Shown one piece after another: positions 40,929-50,607 of a stretch of DNA of 64,000 nt. This stretch comes from Cohnella sp. OV330 (GTDB taxonomy: Bacteria; Bacillota; Bacilli; Paenibacillales; Paenibacillaceae), in contig NZ_FOKE01000020.1 in assembly GCF_900112065.1 (NCBI RefSeq), positions 1 to 64,000 of the forward strand, read 5' to 3'. A model generated the notes under the pieces. It had not been told where the DNA came from, did no database searches, and was given only the letters and a program-made list of their open reading frames with translations. The position numbers were made by a program, and so were the translations under genes. Numbering within the stretch: the first letter of the stretch is position 1; each line of letters begins with the position of its first letter.

Positions 40929-43900
40929 TTAAATGTTTAGCAGCTCGCGAATCTCGTCTTCGGTCATGGCGGAGAGGCTCTCTTCGCCCGGCTGGATGAC
41001 CTCGGCGATGAGGTCGCGCTTGCGCTGCTGCAGCTCGACCATCTTTTCTTCGATGGTCCCCTCCGCGACGAGTTTGATGACCTGCACGACGTTTTTTTGC
41101 CCGATCCGGTGCGCCCGGTCCGCCGCTTGCTGCTCGACTGCCGGGTTCCACCACAGGTCGTACAGGATGACCGTATCGGCGCCGGTCAGGTTCAGGCCCG
41201 TGCCGCCCGCGCGCAGCGAGATCAGGAAGATATCGTGCTCGCCCTCGTTGAACCGGGTGCACAGCTCGACGCGTTCCGCCGCCGGCGTCTGGCCGTCCAG
41301 GTAGAAGTAGGGCAGGCCGCGCAGCGACAGCTCGTCGCGGATGATCGCGAGCATGGACGTGAACTGGGAAAACAGCAGAATTCGCTTGCCCGCGTCCAGC
41401 GCGTCCCCGACGATCTCAAGCAGTTGGTCCAGCTTGCCGGAACTGCCTTCATAGCCTTCGACGAACAGCGCCGGATGGCAGCACAGCTGCCGAAGCCGCG
41501 TGAGACCGGCCAGAATGCGCATGCGGCTCTTCTGAAAGCCGTCATGCTCAAGCTGCTGCAGCGTCTCGGTTTGGAGTCTGGACAAATAAGCGACGTACAG
41601 CTTCTTCTGATCGTCGGTCAGCTCCGAATGCTGCAGCGTCTCGATCTTGTCCGGCAGCTCCTTCAGCACGTCCCGCTTCATCCGGCGCAGCAGGAAGGGC
41701 CGCACGCGCTTCGCGACGAGTTCGCGGGAGAGGGAGGCGAATTCCCGCCGGCTGCCGAACAGCTCGGGAAAGACGGCGTCGTACAGCGACCACAGCTCGT
41801 CGAGCGAGTTTTCGATCGGCGTGCCGGTCAGCGCGAAGCGAATGCCCGCCTGGATGCGTCCCACGGCCTGCGCGGTCTGGGTCGCATGGTTCTTGATCGC
41901 CTGCGCTTCGTCGAGGAAAAGGCAGTAGAACTTCAGCTCCCCGTACAGCTCCATGTCGCGGCGCAGCAGCGGATAGGAGGTGATCACGACGTCGGCGTCC
42001 TCCATGCCGGAGAGCGTGTCGGCACGCTCCTGCTTGTCGCCGGCAGCCATGCGGACGCGAAGACCTGGCGCGAAGCGGGAGAGCTCGTGCTTCCAGTTGA
42101 AGATGAGCGAGGCCGGAGACACGATCAGCGCGGGACGCCCGGAGGCGCGGATCTCCTCTACGACGGACGCGATGAAGGCGATCCCCTGGAGCGTCTTCCC
42201 GAGGCCCATATCGTCCGCGAGCACGCCGCCGAACCGGTAGTGCGCGAGCGTGCGCATCCACTGGTAGCCGAATTTCTGATAGTCGCGGAGCGTCGCCGTC
42301 AGGCTGTCCGGAATCGGGAAATCGAGATTGTCCGGATTGCGCATGTTGTCGAGCAGCTCGCGCAGCGCCCGCGTGAGCCTGACGCTGCCGCCGCGAACGT
42401 CGGCGTCCATGAGCGGCAGGCCTCGCACGGCTGCGAGATCGAGCCGCGAGCCCTTGATCTCGGATTTGCGGATGCCCATCTCGTCCATGAGCCGGGAGAT
42501 CTCGGCATAGCCGGCGTCCTCAAGCGATAGCAGGCCGCCGCCGGACAGGCGGTAATAAGGCTTCTTTTCGACGAGGTTGCGCAGGATGTCGCGGATCTCG
42601 TCGTCGTCGATGCCCTCGACGTCGAAGCGCACCTCGAGCCAGGAGGCATGCGCGTCATAGTCGATCGTCATGCGCGGCGCAGGCGGCAGGTCCTGGATGA
42701 GCCGCCGCATCGGCGCCGTCGCGTTGACCTGGACGAGCCGCTCGAGCTCGGGCAGCAGCCGGTACTGGAATCGGTAGATGTGGTCTTCTTCCTCCAGATA
42801 CAGCTCGCTGCCGTTGTACTTGAACGAAGCGCGCTCGATCAAGGCCATGATCCGGTGCTCGGCGTCGACGTCGCGTACGAGGATGGCGTCATTGTCGATG
42901 GCGTCGCGCCGCAGCGGGCTGTCCGCCTGCAGGGCGTTGATCTCCTTGTCGCCGTACCGGTAAGTGAGTCGCGCGAGCAGCCTGCCGTTCAGCCAGTCGA
43001 GGTCAAGCCGCGCCGCGAGAGGCGGGCTGACGATGCGGTCCGCGATCGGCTGCGCGATGTCGACCCGCCCGATCCGCTTGAGGGAAGGGACGACGCGATC
43101 CAGGAAAGATTCCATCTGGGCGGGCGCGATCAACGCTTGCTTGGCCGGCTTGTAGGCGAACATGCGCTTGAGCTCTTCAAGACGCCGGATCGCGGCATCG
43201 CCCGTGCGGTGGAGCGTGCCGTCCGCGAGCACGAAACCGTAGTTTTCCAGGATGACGAGCTTCTCGAGGCCGCGGATGTCGAGCCGATAGCCTTCGAGGT
43301 CCTCGGCGCTGTCCAGCTCGAAGACGAGGGGCAGCGGCTCCTCGGTCACGACGACGGCGTCGGCGGTCCGCATGCCGTACTCGAAGCGGACGCTCGCGCG
43401 CGCGAACAGCGGCAGCAGGTCCTCCCAGGCGAGCGGCGGCAGGATGAGCAGCCGGTCCATCGCGAAGGCCGTGCCGCCGGGAGCCGCGCGGAAGGCGTCG
43501 CGATAGGCGGCCTCGCTGCGCGCGATGACGATGAGCTTGTCGACGATCGCGCGGTCCTCGGGCTTGAAGACGTGGACGGCGGGATCGTAGACGAAGTGCT
43601 TGGCGAAAACGTACGATTGCCCAAGCTCGATCCGTTCGAGGAACTCCTTGAGCTTGGGTACGACGTACAGCCGCTTCGGGCCGACCTTCATCTCGATCGC
43701 GAGCAGCGGGGAGCGGGTGTTTTCCGTCACGGCCTTGCAGATGAACTCGACGTCGAGCGGGACGATCTCGCCGGCCTCGGTCCCGGTATCTTCGATCGCG
43801 TCGGCCGCTCCGACAGGGCCGTCGAACAGCGATATCAGTCCTTTGGTGAAAAGCAGGTCGCGAGTCGGGATCAACGCTTCCCGCTTGAACGAAGGCGTCG

Positions 43901-44216
43901 CGGGAAAAGGACGCTCCTCCGGCTCGGGGGCACGCTCTTCGTGGAGATGGATCAACGCGGCGGCGATATGCTCGCAGTAATATTGCGAATGCGCGGCCGA
44001 GCAATCGCAGCGGGCGTCGACGATGCCGGAGTCGCCCAGGTCGATGCGCACGCTCCGGCGCCCTTCGGCGCCCCATACGTACGCTTCGTACCGGCGTTCG
44101 TCCTTCTGCTCGTCGGCGGCCATCGCCTTGCCCGCTTTATCCAGTTTCATGCCGCGCTCGTACGCGGTTTGCCCGCACAGCAGCTTGATCTGCTGGAGGG
44201 ACGGATGATAAATCAT
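40929..44216 (-). CDS. SWI2/SNF2-family helicase with SWIM zinc finger
   Basis: 1095 residues from ATG 44216, set by GGGGAGGAA; the frame is open further up but without a site. A SWIM motif CDCSAAHSQYYCEHIAAALI (about 70-90) is followed by a bacterial SNF2-associated region (about 130-600). The two RecA-like lobes start with motif I DDMGLGKTLQ, then motif II LDEAQAIKN, SAT-like LTGTPIENS, and a C-terminal lobe with LFSQFT, FLISLRAGGTGLNLTGADTVI and RAHRIGQ. It is an ATP-driven translocase on dsDNA; SWIM proteins bind DNA or protein. No restriction or defence partner is seen nearby, so its job is probably DNA repair or transcription. Length and motifs are complete. Confidence 0.94.
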   Translation of the reverse strand: MIYHPSLQQIKLLCGQTAYERGMKLDKAGKAMAADEQKDERRYEAYVWGAEGRRSVRIDLGDSGIVDARCDCSAAHSQYYCEHIAAALIHLHEERAPEPEERPFPATPSFKREALIPTRDLLFTKGLISLFDGPVGAADAIEDTGTEAGEIVPLDVEFICKAVTENTRSPLLAIEMKVGPKRLYVVPKLKEFLERIELGQSYVFAKHFVYDPAVHVFKPEDRAIVDKLIVIARSEAAYRDAFRAAPGGTAFAMDRLLILPPLAWEDLLPLFARASVRFEYGMRTADAVVVTEEPLPLVFELDSAEDLEGYRLDIRGLEKLVILENYGFVLADGTLHRTGDAAIRRLEELKRMFAYKPAKQALIAPAQMESFLDRVVPSLKRIGRVDIAQPIADRIVSPPLAARLDLDWLNGRLLARLTYRYGDKEINALQADSPLRRDAIDNDAILVRDVDAEHRIMALIERASFKYNGSELYLEEEDHIYRFQYRLLPELERLVQVNATAPMRRLIQDLPPAPRMTIDYDAHASWLEVRFDVEGIDDDEIRDILRNLVEKKPYYRLSGGGLLSLEDAGYAEISRLMDEMGIRKSEIKGSRLDLAAVRGLPLMDADVRGGSVRLTRALRELLDNMRNPDNLDFPIPDSLTATLRDYQKFGYQWMRTLAHYRFGGVLADDMGLGKTLQGIAFIASVVEEIRASGRPALIVSPASLIFNWKHELSRFAPGLRVRMAAGDKQERADTLSGMEDADVVITSYPLLRRDMELYGELKFYCLFLDEAQAIKNHATQTAQAVGRIQAGIRFALTGTPIENSLDELWSLYDAVFPELFGSRREFASLSRELVAKRVRPFLLRRMKRDVLKELPDKIETLQHSELTDDQKKLYVAYLSRLQTETLQQLEHDGFQKSRMRILAGLTRLRQLCCHPALFVEGYEGSSGKLDQLLEIVGDALDAGKRILLFSQFTSMLAIIRDELSLRGLPYFYLDGQTPAAERVELCTRFNEGEHDIFLISLRAGGTGLNLTGADTVILYDLWWNPAVEQQAADRAHRIGQKNVVQVIKLVAEGTIEEKMVELQQRKRDLIAEVIQPGEESLSAMTEDEIRELLNI

Positions 44217-44316
44217 TTGTAAGCTTCCTCCCCGCGGCAGCGCGCGCGAATGGTAATATTTCATTATACCACAGCCCTGCGCGCTTTTAGACGGCCGGCC
44301 GCGTTCGGACAAACGC

Positions 44317-44350
44317 AAAAAGCCCTTCGCGCCCGGCACGGGCGAAGGGC
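44317..44350 (-). terminator. Terminator between the 44370 gene and the helicase
   Basis: On the minus strand GCCCTTCG-CCCG and CGGG-gc-CGAAGGGC pair with a two-base bulge, then five T's (44321-44317). It belongs to the 44370 gene. Confidence 0.8.
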
Positions 44351-44369
44351 CGCTGCGGCCGCATTGGCG

Positions 44370-44672
44370 TCAGGCCTTTTCCCTGAGGCCCACGATATGA
44401 ACGAGCTGCGGCGTCGAGACGACCTTGATGACATGATGCGCCTTGTCGTACTCGACGCTGCCGGAGCCCGCGCTCGCAGATTTTTCCGCGCCCAGTACAT
44501 AGAAGAGGTCGTCGGCCAGCGTGCGGATGCACACATCCTTCTCGGCCTGGGTCAAGTCCGCCCACTCCTGCGCCTCCATCTCGAACGTATCGTAGCAGTC
44601 CGGGATGGTCGCCAGCGCCTCGGAGAGCTCATCCAGAATCTCGTCGTAGGGTCTTGTATACCGAATGGCCAC
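44370..44672 (-). CDS. Conserved hypothetical protein (100 aa)
   Basis: Starts at GTG 44672 after AAAGGAAGTG. It has an N-terminal helical region (YDEILDELSEALATIPDCYDTFEMEAQEWADLTQAEKDVCIRTLADDLFYVLG) and a C-terminal beta hairpin (SVEYDKAHHVIKVVSTPQLVHIVGL). It is acidic and soluble, without membrane or zinc motifs. It may be a small regulator specific to Paenibacillaceae; I do not recognise a domain. It is single, with its own terminator. Confidence 0.7.
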   Translation of the reverse strand: MAIRYTRPYDEILDELSEALATIPDCYDTFEMEAQEWADLTQAEKDVCIRTLADDLFYVLGAEKSASAGSGSVEYDKAHHVIKVVSTPQLVHIVGLREKA

Positions 44673-44777
44673 GTTCGCTCACTTCCTTTCGTATGTCCAC
44701 ATTATAGCTTATTTTTCCCAAGCGCGAAGCGTGCGGCAGGCCCGATTCCGGCGGCGGCTGGCAATTGCATGCATCGC

Positions 44778-44806
44778 TTTATTTGAAGGCGGCAAAGGAC
44801 TATAAT
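44778..44806 (+). promoter_or_regulatory. Probable promoter of the second ltaS-like operon
   Basis: TTTATT (44778-44783), a 17-bp spacer, then a perfect TATAAT (44801-44806), with RNA starting near 44813. Confidence 0.5.
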
Positions 44807-44899
44807 GATGAAGTTGATTTTGGTTGGTCCGGTTAACTTGCAGTTTACATGAATCGGCATCTTAGGCGAGCTTTTTTACATTTAAATAGAGGGACGGTC

Positions 44900-46771
44900 T
44901 TGTATTATATGATGGCATGGCAGCGGGTACGGTTTTGGCTTACGAAGCCGTTTGTGCTTTTTTCCCTCCTGATGATTCTGAAAATGTACCTGGCGGGGTA
45001 CGTCATCTTCGAGGGCTGGCGGCTGTGGCTGCCGCTCGCGACGGGGCTGCCGTCCGTGTGGGTCGTCTTCTGCCTGATCGAGCTGCTCGCGCCTAGGCGC
45101 AAGCTCGGCTTGTATTTGACGGCGAACGGCGTTTTGACGTCGGTCTATTTTGCCGTGATTATGTATTATAAATATTTCGGCGTCATCGTCACCTATCACG
45201 CGCTTCAGCAGGTCAACCAGGTGACGGAGGTCAAGGGGAGCGTCTTCTCGCTGCTCCATCCGTATTTTCTGCTCATCTATACGGACTTCGTCGCGCTGCT
45301 GCTCCTGCTGTGCCTGAGCAAGTCGTTCCGGGCCTGGGGGCGCGGGCTTAAGGTGCGCGAGCGGCGCAGCGTGCTGTCCGTCATCGGGGTGCTGGCGCTG
45401 GCCGCGTGCATCTTCACCGTCTGGCCGTACCGGCACAGCATGAACGAGGTCGTGCAGGCGGAGAAAATGGGCATCATCAACTACGAAGTCTATGCCGCGT
45501 TCGCGCCTTCCAAAGACCAGCGCGTCGACGTCTCGGGCATGACGCAAGCGCAGATCGACCAGCTTAAAGGCTATACGCCGCCGTCCGGCACGCCGCTCTA
45601 TTGGGGAAAGGCGAGCGGGAAAAACGTGCTGGTCGTCCAAATGGAGGCGCTGCAGAACTTCTTGATCGGCAAGTCCGTGGACGGCCAGGTCATCACGCCG
45701 AACCTGAACGCGCTGGTCGGCGATAGCCTTTACTTCGACCGATTCTATCAGCAGGTCGGTCAGGGCAACACTGCGGACGCCGAGTTCGTCGTGAATACCT
45801 CGATGTTCGTGCCGAGCCACGGCGCGGCTTCGCAGGAATACGCGGGCAAGGAGCTGCCGAGCATGCCGCGCTTGTTCGGCGCGAACGGGTACGATACCGC
45901 CACGTTCCATACGAACGACGCCGTGTTCTGGAACCGCACCGAGCTGTATCCGGCGCTCGGCTGGCAGGCGTATTACGATAAAAAGCTGTTCGGCGACGAA
46001 GACACGGTCATGTTCGGCGCCTCGGACGAAGTGCTGTACGCCAAGTCCGCCGCAAAGCTGGCCGAGATGACTGCGAGCGGCAAGCCGTTCTACGCGCAGC
46101 TGATCTCCATGTCCGGCCATCATCCGTACAAGATTCCGTCGCGCAAGTACAAGATGGAGCTGCCGGACCGCTTCAAAGGCACGCTCGTCGGCGACTACAT
46201 CCGCGCGCAGAACTACGCGGACTACGCGCTCGGCGTGCTGATCGCCGATCTGAAGGCGCGCGGGCTTTGGGACGACACCACGGTCGTGCTGTACGGCGAC
46301 CATCAAGGTCTGCCGATCTACTCGCTGACGGCCGGCGAGAAGAAGCTCATGAAGGAGCTGCTCGGCCGCGATTACGAGCTGACCGACATGCTTAATATTC
46401 CGCTGCTCGTCAAGCTGCCTGCAGGGGCGGCGGAGCACCGCACGATCGGCACGCTGGGCGGGCAATCCGATATTTTCCCGATGATCGCGAATCTCGCGGG
46501 CCTGTCGATGGCCGATCATCTTCATTTTGGCCAAGATCTGCTCAATTCAACCGGGAATATGCTGCCGGAACGCTATTATTTGCCGACTGGCTCCTATATC
46601 GACGACAGCGGCATGTTTATCTCCGGCACGGGCTTCGAGGACGGGCGCACGCTCGGCTTCAAGGACGGGGGAGAGACGCCGGGCGGCGACAGCCGCGCGA
46701 ACTACGACAATGCGATGAAGCTGCTCAGCATGTCCGACGGGTACGTGCGATCCCTGCCGGACCGCAAGTAG
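44900..46771 (+). CDS. Second lipoteichoic acid synthase paralogue (LtaS family)
   Basis: About 623 residues from TTG 44900, which has AGAGGGA five bases upstream; ATG 44849 gives 17 more residues but no site, and ATG 44909 is too far. It has five membrane helices, then the extracellular phospho-transferase domain with VVQMEALQNF, Thr291 in GNTADAEF, SGHHPY and LYGDHQG. It shares long stretches with the ltaS at 27885, including its distinctive MYYKY(F/Y)GVIVTYHAL(E/Q)Q segment, so it arose by duplication. A PAP2 gene follows 22 bp later, a partner absent from the first locus. It may make a variant polymer or prime the chain. Confidence 0.9.
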   Translation: MYYMMAWQRVRFWLTKPFVLFSLLMILKMYLAGYVIFEGWRLWLPLATGLPSVWVVFCLIELLAPRRKLGLYLTANGVLTSVYFAVIMYYKYFGVIVTYHALQQVNQVTEVKGSVFSLLHPYFLLIYTDFVALLLLLCLSKSFRAWGRGLKVRERRSVLSVIGVLALAACIFTVWPYRHSMNEVVQAEKMGIINYEVYAAFAPSKDQRVDVSGMTQAQIDQLKGYTPPSGTPLYWGKASGKNVLVVQMEALQNFLIGKSVDGQVITPNLNALVGDSLYFDRFYQQVGQGNTADAEFVVNTSMFVPSHGAASQEYAGKELPSMPRLFGANGYDTATFHTNDAVFWNRTELYPALGWQAYYDKKLFGDEDTVMFGASDEVLYAKSAAKLAEMTASGKPFYAQLISMSGHHPYKIPSRKYKMELPDRFKGTLVGDYIRAQNYADYALGVLIADLKARGLWDDTTVVLYGDHQGLPIYSLTAGEKKLMKELLGRDYELTDMLNIPLLVKLPAGAAEHRTIGTLGGQSDIFPMIANLAGLSMADHLHFGQDLLNSTGNMLPERYYLPTGSYIDDSGMFISGTGFEDGRTLGFKDGGETPGGDSRANYDNAMKLLSMSDGYVRSLPDRK

Positions 46772-46793
46772 CCGTCGCGAGGAGGGGATCTGC

Positions 46794-47465
46794 ATGAAAA
46801 CAAATTGGATGGCGTACTTCAAGCGCTTCGCGCCGCTGCTCGCCATGCTCGTATTCCCGGTGCTCGGCATGATCTACGCGGCCGTGAACCGGGGGGGCGG
46901 ACGCGTCTGGCATCTGGCGACGCCGTTGGACCAGGCCGTTCCGTTCGTCAAATGGTTCGCCCTTCCTTATTCCGTTTGGATCGTGTATATCTACGTGTGC
47001 GTGCTGTTCTTTTTCGTCAAAGACGTTAGGACGTTTTACCGCGCCATCGCGACATATACGATCTGCGCGCTCGTCTGCTACTTCGTCTATAGCGTCTTCC
47101 AGACGACCGTGCCGCGGCCGGAGCTCGTCGGACACGACCCGCTGACCCGGCTTGTCGCCTTTATTTATCATCGGGATCAGCCGTTCAACTGCTTTCCGAG
47201 CATCCACTGCTTCTCGAGCTACATGGTGTTCCGGATCCTCGCGAGCAGCAGCTTCAAGACGCGCCGCAGCCTGACGCTGGTCGGCATCGGCTCGGGGCTG
47301 ATCATCCTGTCGACGCAGTTCATCAAGCAGCACGTCCTGCTTGACGTCGTCGCCGCGATCGCGCTCGTCGAGCTGGCGCTGCCCGCGGTCATGCTGGCCG
47401 AGCGCTGGATGGCCGGCAAGGCGTCGGTCGCCGGACGCTCCAAAGGAACGATGTACAGCTCTTAA
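46794..47465 (+). CDS. PAP2-family membrane phosphatase (PAP2_3, inositolphosphotransferase-like)
   Basis: 223 residues with five to six helices. The PAP2 motifs are present as CFPSIHCFSSYMVFRI (C2) and IKQHVLLDVVAAI (C3), while the first motif is weak (ATYTICALVCYFVYSVFQTTVPRPEL). This is the PAP2_3/AUR1-like group, which acts on lipid phosphates. It lies 22 bp after the LtaS paralogue, so it could dephosphorylate a lipid intermediate or diacylglycerol/undecaprenyl phosphate in lipoteichoic acid synthesis. GAGGGGATC precedes ATG 46794. Confidence 0.88.
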   Translation: MKTNWMAYFKRFAPLLAMLVFPVLGMIYAAVNRGGGRVWHLATPLDQAVPFVKWFALPYSVWIVYIYVCVLFFFVKDVRTFYRAIATYTICALVCYFVYSVFQTTVPRPELVGHDPLTRLVAFIYHRDQPFNCFPSIHCFSSYMVFRILASSSFKTRRSLTLVGIGSGLIILSTQFIKQHVLLDVVAAIALVELALPAVMLAERWMAGKASVAGRSKGTMYSS

Positions 47466-47484
47466 GCAGGAAATAAAGAAGCAA

Positions 47485-47515
47485 ACGCGAATCCAAAGGG
47501 ATTGGCGTTTTTTTT
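47485..47515 (+). terminator. Terminator of the LtaS-PAP2 operon
   Basis: ACGCGAATCC (47485-47494) pairs with GGATTGGCGT (47499-47508) with one mismatch, followed by eight T's. Confidence 0.9.
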
Positions 47516-47645
47516 AACTTCATTTAGATAACGCTTACATTTGAAGGGCGGGTCAAATTAAGATAGTTATTTGACAGAAAACATAACATAAAATTATCAT
47601 TATACTCATATCGAGGCAGGAGAAGACCAGGAAGGGGGAGGAAAT

Positions 47646-48518
47646 GTGACATTAATTCAATCGTATAGCATTCCGCGGGAGAAGACGAATTTGGACCGAC
47701 GGTTTCCGATTTTTATCGAGGATACGGTAGGGGTGGACTCGGGATATCAGCGCATGCATTGGCACGACGCGCTGGAGATCAATATGATCAAGTCCGGCAC
47801 CGGTTACTACATCATCAACGGCGAGCGGTTCGAATTCCGGCAAGGCGATATCCTGCTCATCAACTCGAACGATCTCCACTGCGCCTACGAGACCCGCGAT
47901 CTGGTTCTTCAAGTCGTGTCCTTCGACGGTGCCTGGCTGACGGGCACGCTTCGGTATGACCCCGAGATTCTGGCTCCCTTCAAAGAGATGGGCGTCAGCT
48001 TCTCGAACTTGCTCGACCGCGCTCATCCCCGTATTGGCAAGCTCCGCTCGCTGCTCCTGGAGATGCAGGCGGAGCATATCGGCGCGCAGCGCTCGCATAC
48101 TTCGCTTGTGTACGCCTGCCTCCATCAGTTCCTTGCTTACGTAAACCGCGACTTCCGCGCTCCCCGCCAAGGCGGGAATGCGGCGCTCGGCGCGGGCAAG
48201 CTGGAGAAGATCCGCCGCGTCATCCATGCGATGGAGAGCGATCTGGCCCATCCCTGGACCCTTCAAGAGATGGCCGACCGCGTATATCTCAGCCCGTCCC
48301 GCTTCTGCGACGTTTTCCGCCGGACGGTCGGCGTGCCTCCGCAGGTATATCTCATTCAGCTGCGGCTCGAGCAGGCCGTCCATCTGCTCGAATCTACCGA
48401 TCGCAAAATCCTTGATATTGCCATGGAATGCGGGTTTCGTACGCTCTCCAATTTCAACCGCTTGTTCATCCGCCAATACGGCAGCTCCCCTCGGACCGTC
48501 CGCCGCAAGATGTCCTGA
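47646..48518 (+). CDS. AraC-family transcriptional regulator with cupin sensor
   Basis: 290 residues from GTG 47646 (GGGGGAGG just upstream; the overlapping ATG at 47644 is out of frame and stops). The N-terminal AraC-binding cupin (about 25-120) has MHWHDALEINMIKSGTGYYIINGERFEFRQGDILLINSNDLH. The C-terminal domain (about 190-288) has the two helix-turn-helices: WTLQEMADRVYLSPSRFCDVFRRTVGVPPQVYLIQLRLEQAVHLL and KILDIAMECGFRTLSNFNRLFIRQYGSSPRTVRR. It most likely senses the sugar imported by the ABC system that starts 119 bp downstream, and activates it. Confidence 0.93.
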   Translation: MTLIQSYSIPREKTNLDRRFPIFIEDTVGVDSGYQRMHWHDALEINMIKSGTGYYIINGERFEFRQGDILLINSNDLHCAYETRDLVLQVVSFDGAWLTGTLRYDPEILAPFKEMGVSFSNLLDRAHPRIGKLRSLLLEMQAEHIGAQRSHTSLVYACLHQFLAYVNRDFRAPRQGGNAALGAGKLEKIRRVIHAMESDLAHPWTLQEMADRVYLSPSRFCDVFRRTVGVPPQVYLIQLRLEQAVHLLESTDRKILDIAMECGFRTLSNFNRLFIRQYGSSPRTVRRKMS

Positions 48519-48636
48519 TCCCCTTCTCATTTGCAAAACAGTAAGATAGAGTCAGTATTCGGTCGATTTAGCGCAGAGGCGCCGCCCCCCGGCAGGTAAG
48601 ATAAAGGAAATTACCGACGGGGGGCGATAATGGCAT

Positions 48637-49593
48637 ATGGCGCTTACCGACATCCGCAAGGCGCGACAGGATGGGGAACTCAAGCCGTCCGGGCCGACAC
48701 GGTTTCTCCGGCAGTGGGACATTCAACTGATGGTATTGCCGGGCCTGATTTTTTTGCTGGTATTCAGCTACATCCCCATGTATGGCGTGCTCATGGCCTT
48801 TCAAGACTACAGCTTGTTCAAAGGCTTCTTCGGGAGCCCGTGGGTCGGCTTCAAGCACTTTGAGATGTTCTTTGGGGCTCCCGAATTCTGGACGGTCATC
48901 CGCAATACAGTCGTCATCAGCATGCTGAAGCTGCTGATCGGATTCCCGGCGCCGATCCTGCTGGCGCTCATGCTGAACGAGATCCGCGGACGCGTCTTCA
49001 AGCGGACGATTCAGACGATCAGCTATCTGCCTCACTTCCTTTCCTGGGTCATCGTCTCCGGTCTAGTCGCATCCCTGCTGTCGACGGAGAACGGCAGCCT
49101 CAATATGCTTCTCCAGCGGCTCGACCTCATCGGCGAGCCGATCAACTTCCTGTCCTTGCCCGAATACTTCTGGTCGATCCTCGTCGTCACCGACGTGTGG
49201 AAGGAGATCGGCTTCTCCTCGATCGTCTATCTGGCGGCGATCGCCGGCGTCGATCCGCATCTGCACGAGGCAGCCGCGGTGGACGGCGCGAGCCGGCTGC
49301 GCCAGATGTTCTCGATCACGCTGCCGGCGATTCTGCCGGTCATCGTCGTCTTCCTCATTCTCGCCATCGGCAATCTGCTGAACGCGGGCTTCGAAAATAT
49401 TCTGCTGCTCGCCTCGAATCCCGTCCTGCGGGATGTCAGCGACGTCCTGGACACCTACGTCTACCGGATCGGCATCCAGAATTCTCGCTACTCCTACGCG
49501 ACTGCGGCTGGTCTGTTCAAGGCGTTGATCAGCGTCGGGCTGCTCGTGGCGGCCAATCAACTGGCTCGACGGTCGGGGAACAGCTTATGGTAG
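48637..49593 (+). CDS. Sugar ABC transporter permease (LplB/YteP type)
   Basis: 318 residues with six helices; the first is about 32-54 (LMVLPGLIFLLVFSYIPMYGVLMAF). It has the LplB signature DYSLFKGFFGSPWVGFKHF and an EAA loop HEAAAVDGASRLRQMFSITLPAILPVI. The LplB/YtcP pair with a large lipoprotein is common in Paenibacillaceae. ATG 48637 lies 12 bp after GGGGGG. The next permease begins 16 bp later. Its ATPase must be supplied in trans. Confidence 0.93.
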   Translation: MALTDIRKARQDGELKPSGPTRFLRQWDIQLMVLPGLIFLLVFSYIPMYGVLMAFQDYSLFKGFFGSPWVGFKHFEMFFGAPEFWTVIRNTVVISMLKLLIGFPAPILLALMLNEIRGRVFKRTIQTISYLPHFLSWVIVSGLVASLLSTENGSLNMLLQRLDLIGEPINFLSLPEYFWSILVVTDVWKEIGFSSIVYLAAIAGVDPHLHEAAAVDGASRLRQMFSITLPAILPVIVVFLILAIGNLLNAGFENILLLASNPVLRDVSDVLDTYVYRIGIQNSRYSYATAAGLFKALISVGLLVAANQLARRSGNSLW

Positions 49594-49609
49594 GGCGAGG
49601 AGGTACGTC

Positions 49610-50506
49610 ATGCTTAAACTAACCGCAGGGGACCGTGCGCTGCTTGCCGTCATTTACGCGCTGCTGGCCGCACTGGGCTTCGCCGCCTTCTATCCGTTTT
49701 GGAATGCGGCGGTTATCTCCTTTAACGAAGGCATCGACACGGTGAAGGGCGGGGTGACGTTCTGGCCGCGCGAATTCACGCTCGCGAATTACCGGATCGT
49801 GTTCGAAGACGCCCGCCTGGTCAACGCCTTTCTGATCTCTATTCTGCGGACTGCGGTCGGTACCTTCTGCGGCATGCTGGCAACGGCGATTTTCGCATAC
49901 GGCATGACGAGGCGCGAGCTGATCGGCCGGAAGTACTACATGGTGTTCTGCATCGTCACGATGTATTTCAGCGGCGGTCTGATTCCTTCGTTTCTGCTTA
50001 TTCGGGAGCTCGGCATGTTCAACTCGTTTTGGGTCATGGTGGTGCCGGGACTGATCAGCGTGTGGGACATGATTATCTTCCGGACCTTCTTCCTCGGGCT
50101 GCCGCCCGGGCTGGAGGAGTCAGCCAAGGTCGACGGCAGCTCGAACTGGGGCGTGCTGTTCCGCATCGTGCTGCCCCTGTCCGGTCCCGTCATCGCGACG
50201 CTGTCGCTGTTCACGGCCGTTTACCATTGGAACGACTGGTTCACGCCGAGCATCTATATCAGCAATGCGGACTTGCTGCCGATCCAGACCAAGCTGCAGC
50301 AGATCCTGAATTCGAACATCATGAGCGAGCAGATGTCGCAGTTGAATTCGGCCGCCCAGGGACGGCTGAACAAGATGCGGACGGTCACCACCAAGTCGCT
50401 CTCGATGGCGACGATGATGGTGGCGACGCTCCCGATTCTGTGCGTGTACCCGTTCGTGCAGAAGTACTTCGTCAAGGGCGTGCTGGTCGGCTCGCTGAAG
50501 GAATAG
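49610..50506 (+). CDS. Sugar ABC transporter permease (YtcP type)
   Basis: 298 residues with six helices. Typical of the YtcP group are FYPFWNAAVISFNEGIDTVKGGVTFWPREFTLANYRIVF and the EAA loop EESAKVDGSSNWGVLFRIVLPLSGPVIATL, then YHWNDWFTPSIYISNADLLPIQTKLQQIL. The C-terminal CVYPFVQKYFVKGVLVGSLKE is the family tail. It works with the 48637 permease. Confidence 0.94.
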   Translation: MLKLTAGDRALLAVIYALLAALGFAAFYPFWNAAVISFNEGIDTVKGGVTFWPREFTLANYRIVFEDARLVNAFLISILRTAVGTFCGMLATAIFAYGMTRRELIGRKYYMVFCIVTMYFSGGLIPSFLLIRELGMFNSFWVMVVPGLISVWDMIIFRTFFLGLPPGLEESAKVDGSSNWGVLFRIVLPLSGPVIATLSLFTAVYHWNDWFTPSIYISNADLLPIQTKLQQILNSNIMSEQMSQLNSAAQGRLNKMRTVTTKSLSMATMMVATLPILCVYPFVQKYFVKGVLVGSLKE

Positions 50507-50607
50507 CGCGCCGCTTCGAGAGGGTTGACGGCGCCAAGGCGCCTGGACCGCGATCCCGCCTCCCGGCGGGTGCCGCATAGATCAAATGTTCGAAGGGAGA
50601 GGGAAAA

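Noticed and set aside
40929..44216. SNF2 helicase as part of a phage-defence system
   Set aside because: No methylase, nuclease, PLD or other defence partner is adjacent; neighbours are a small protein and wall-type genes.
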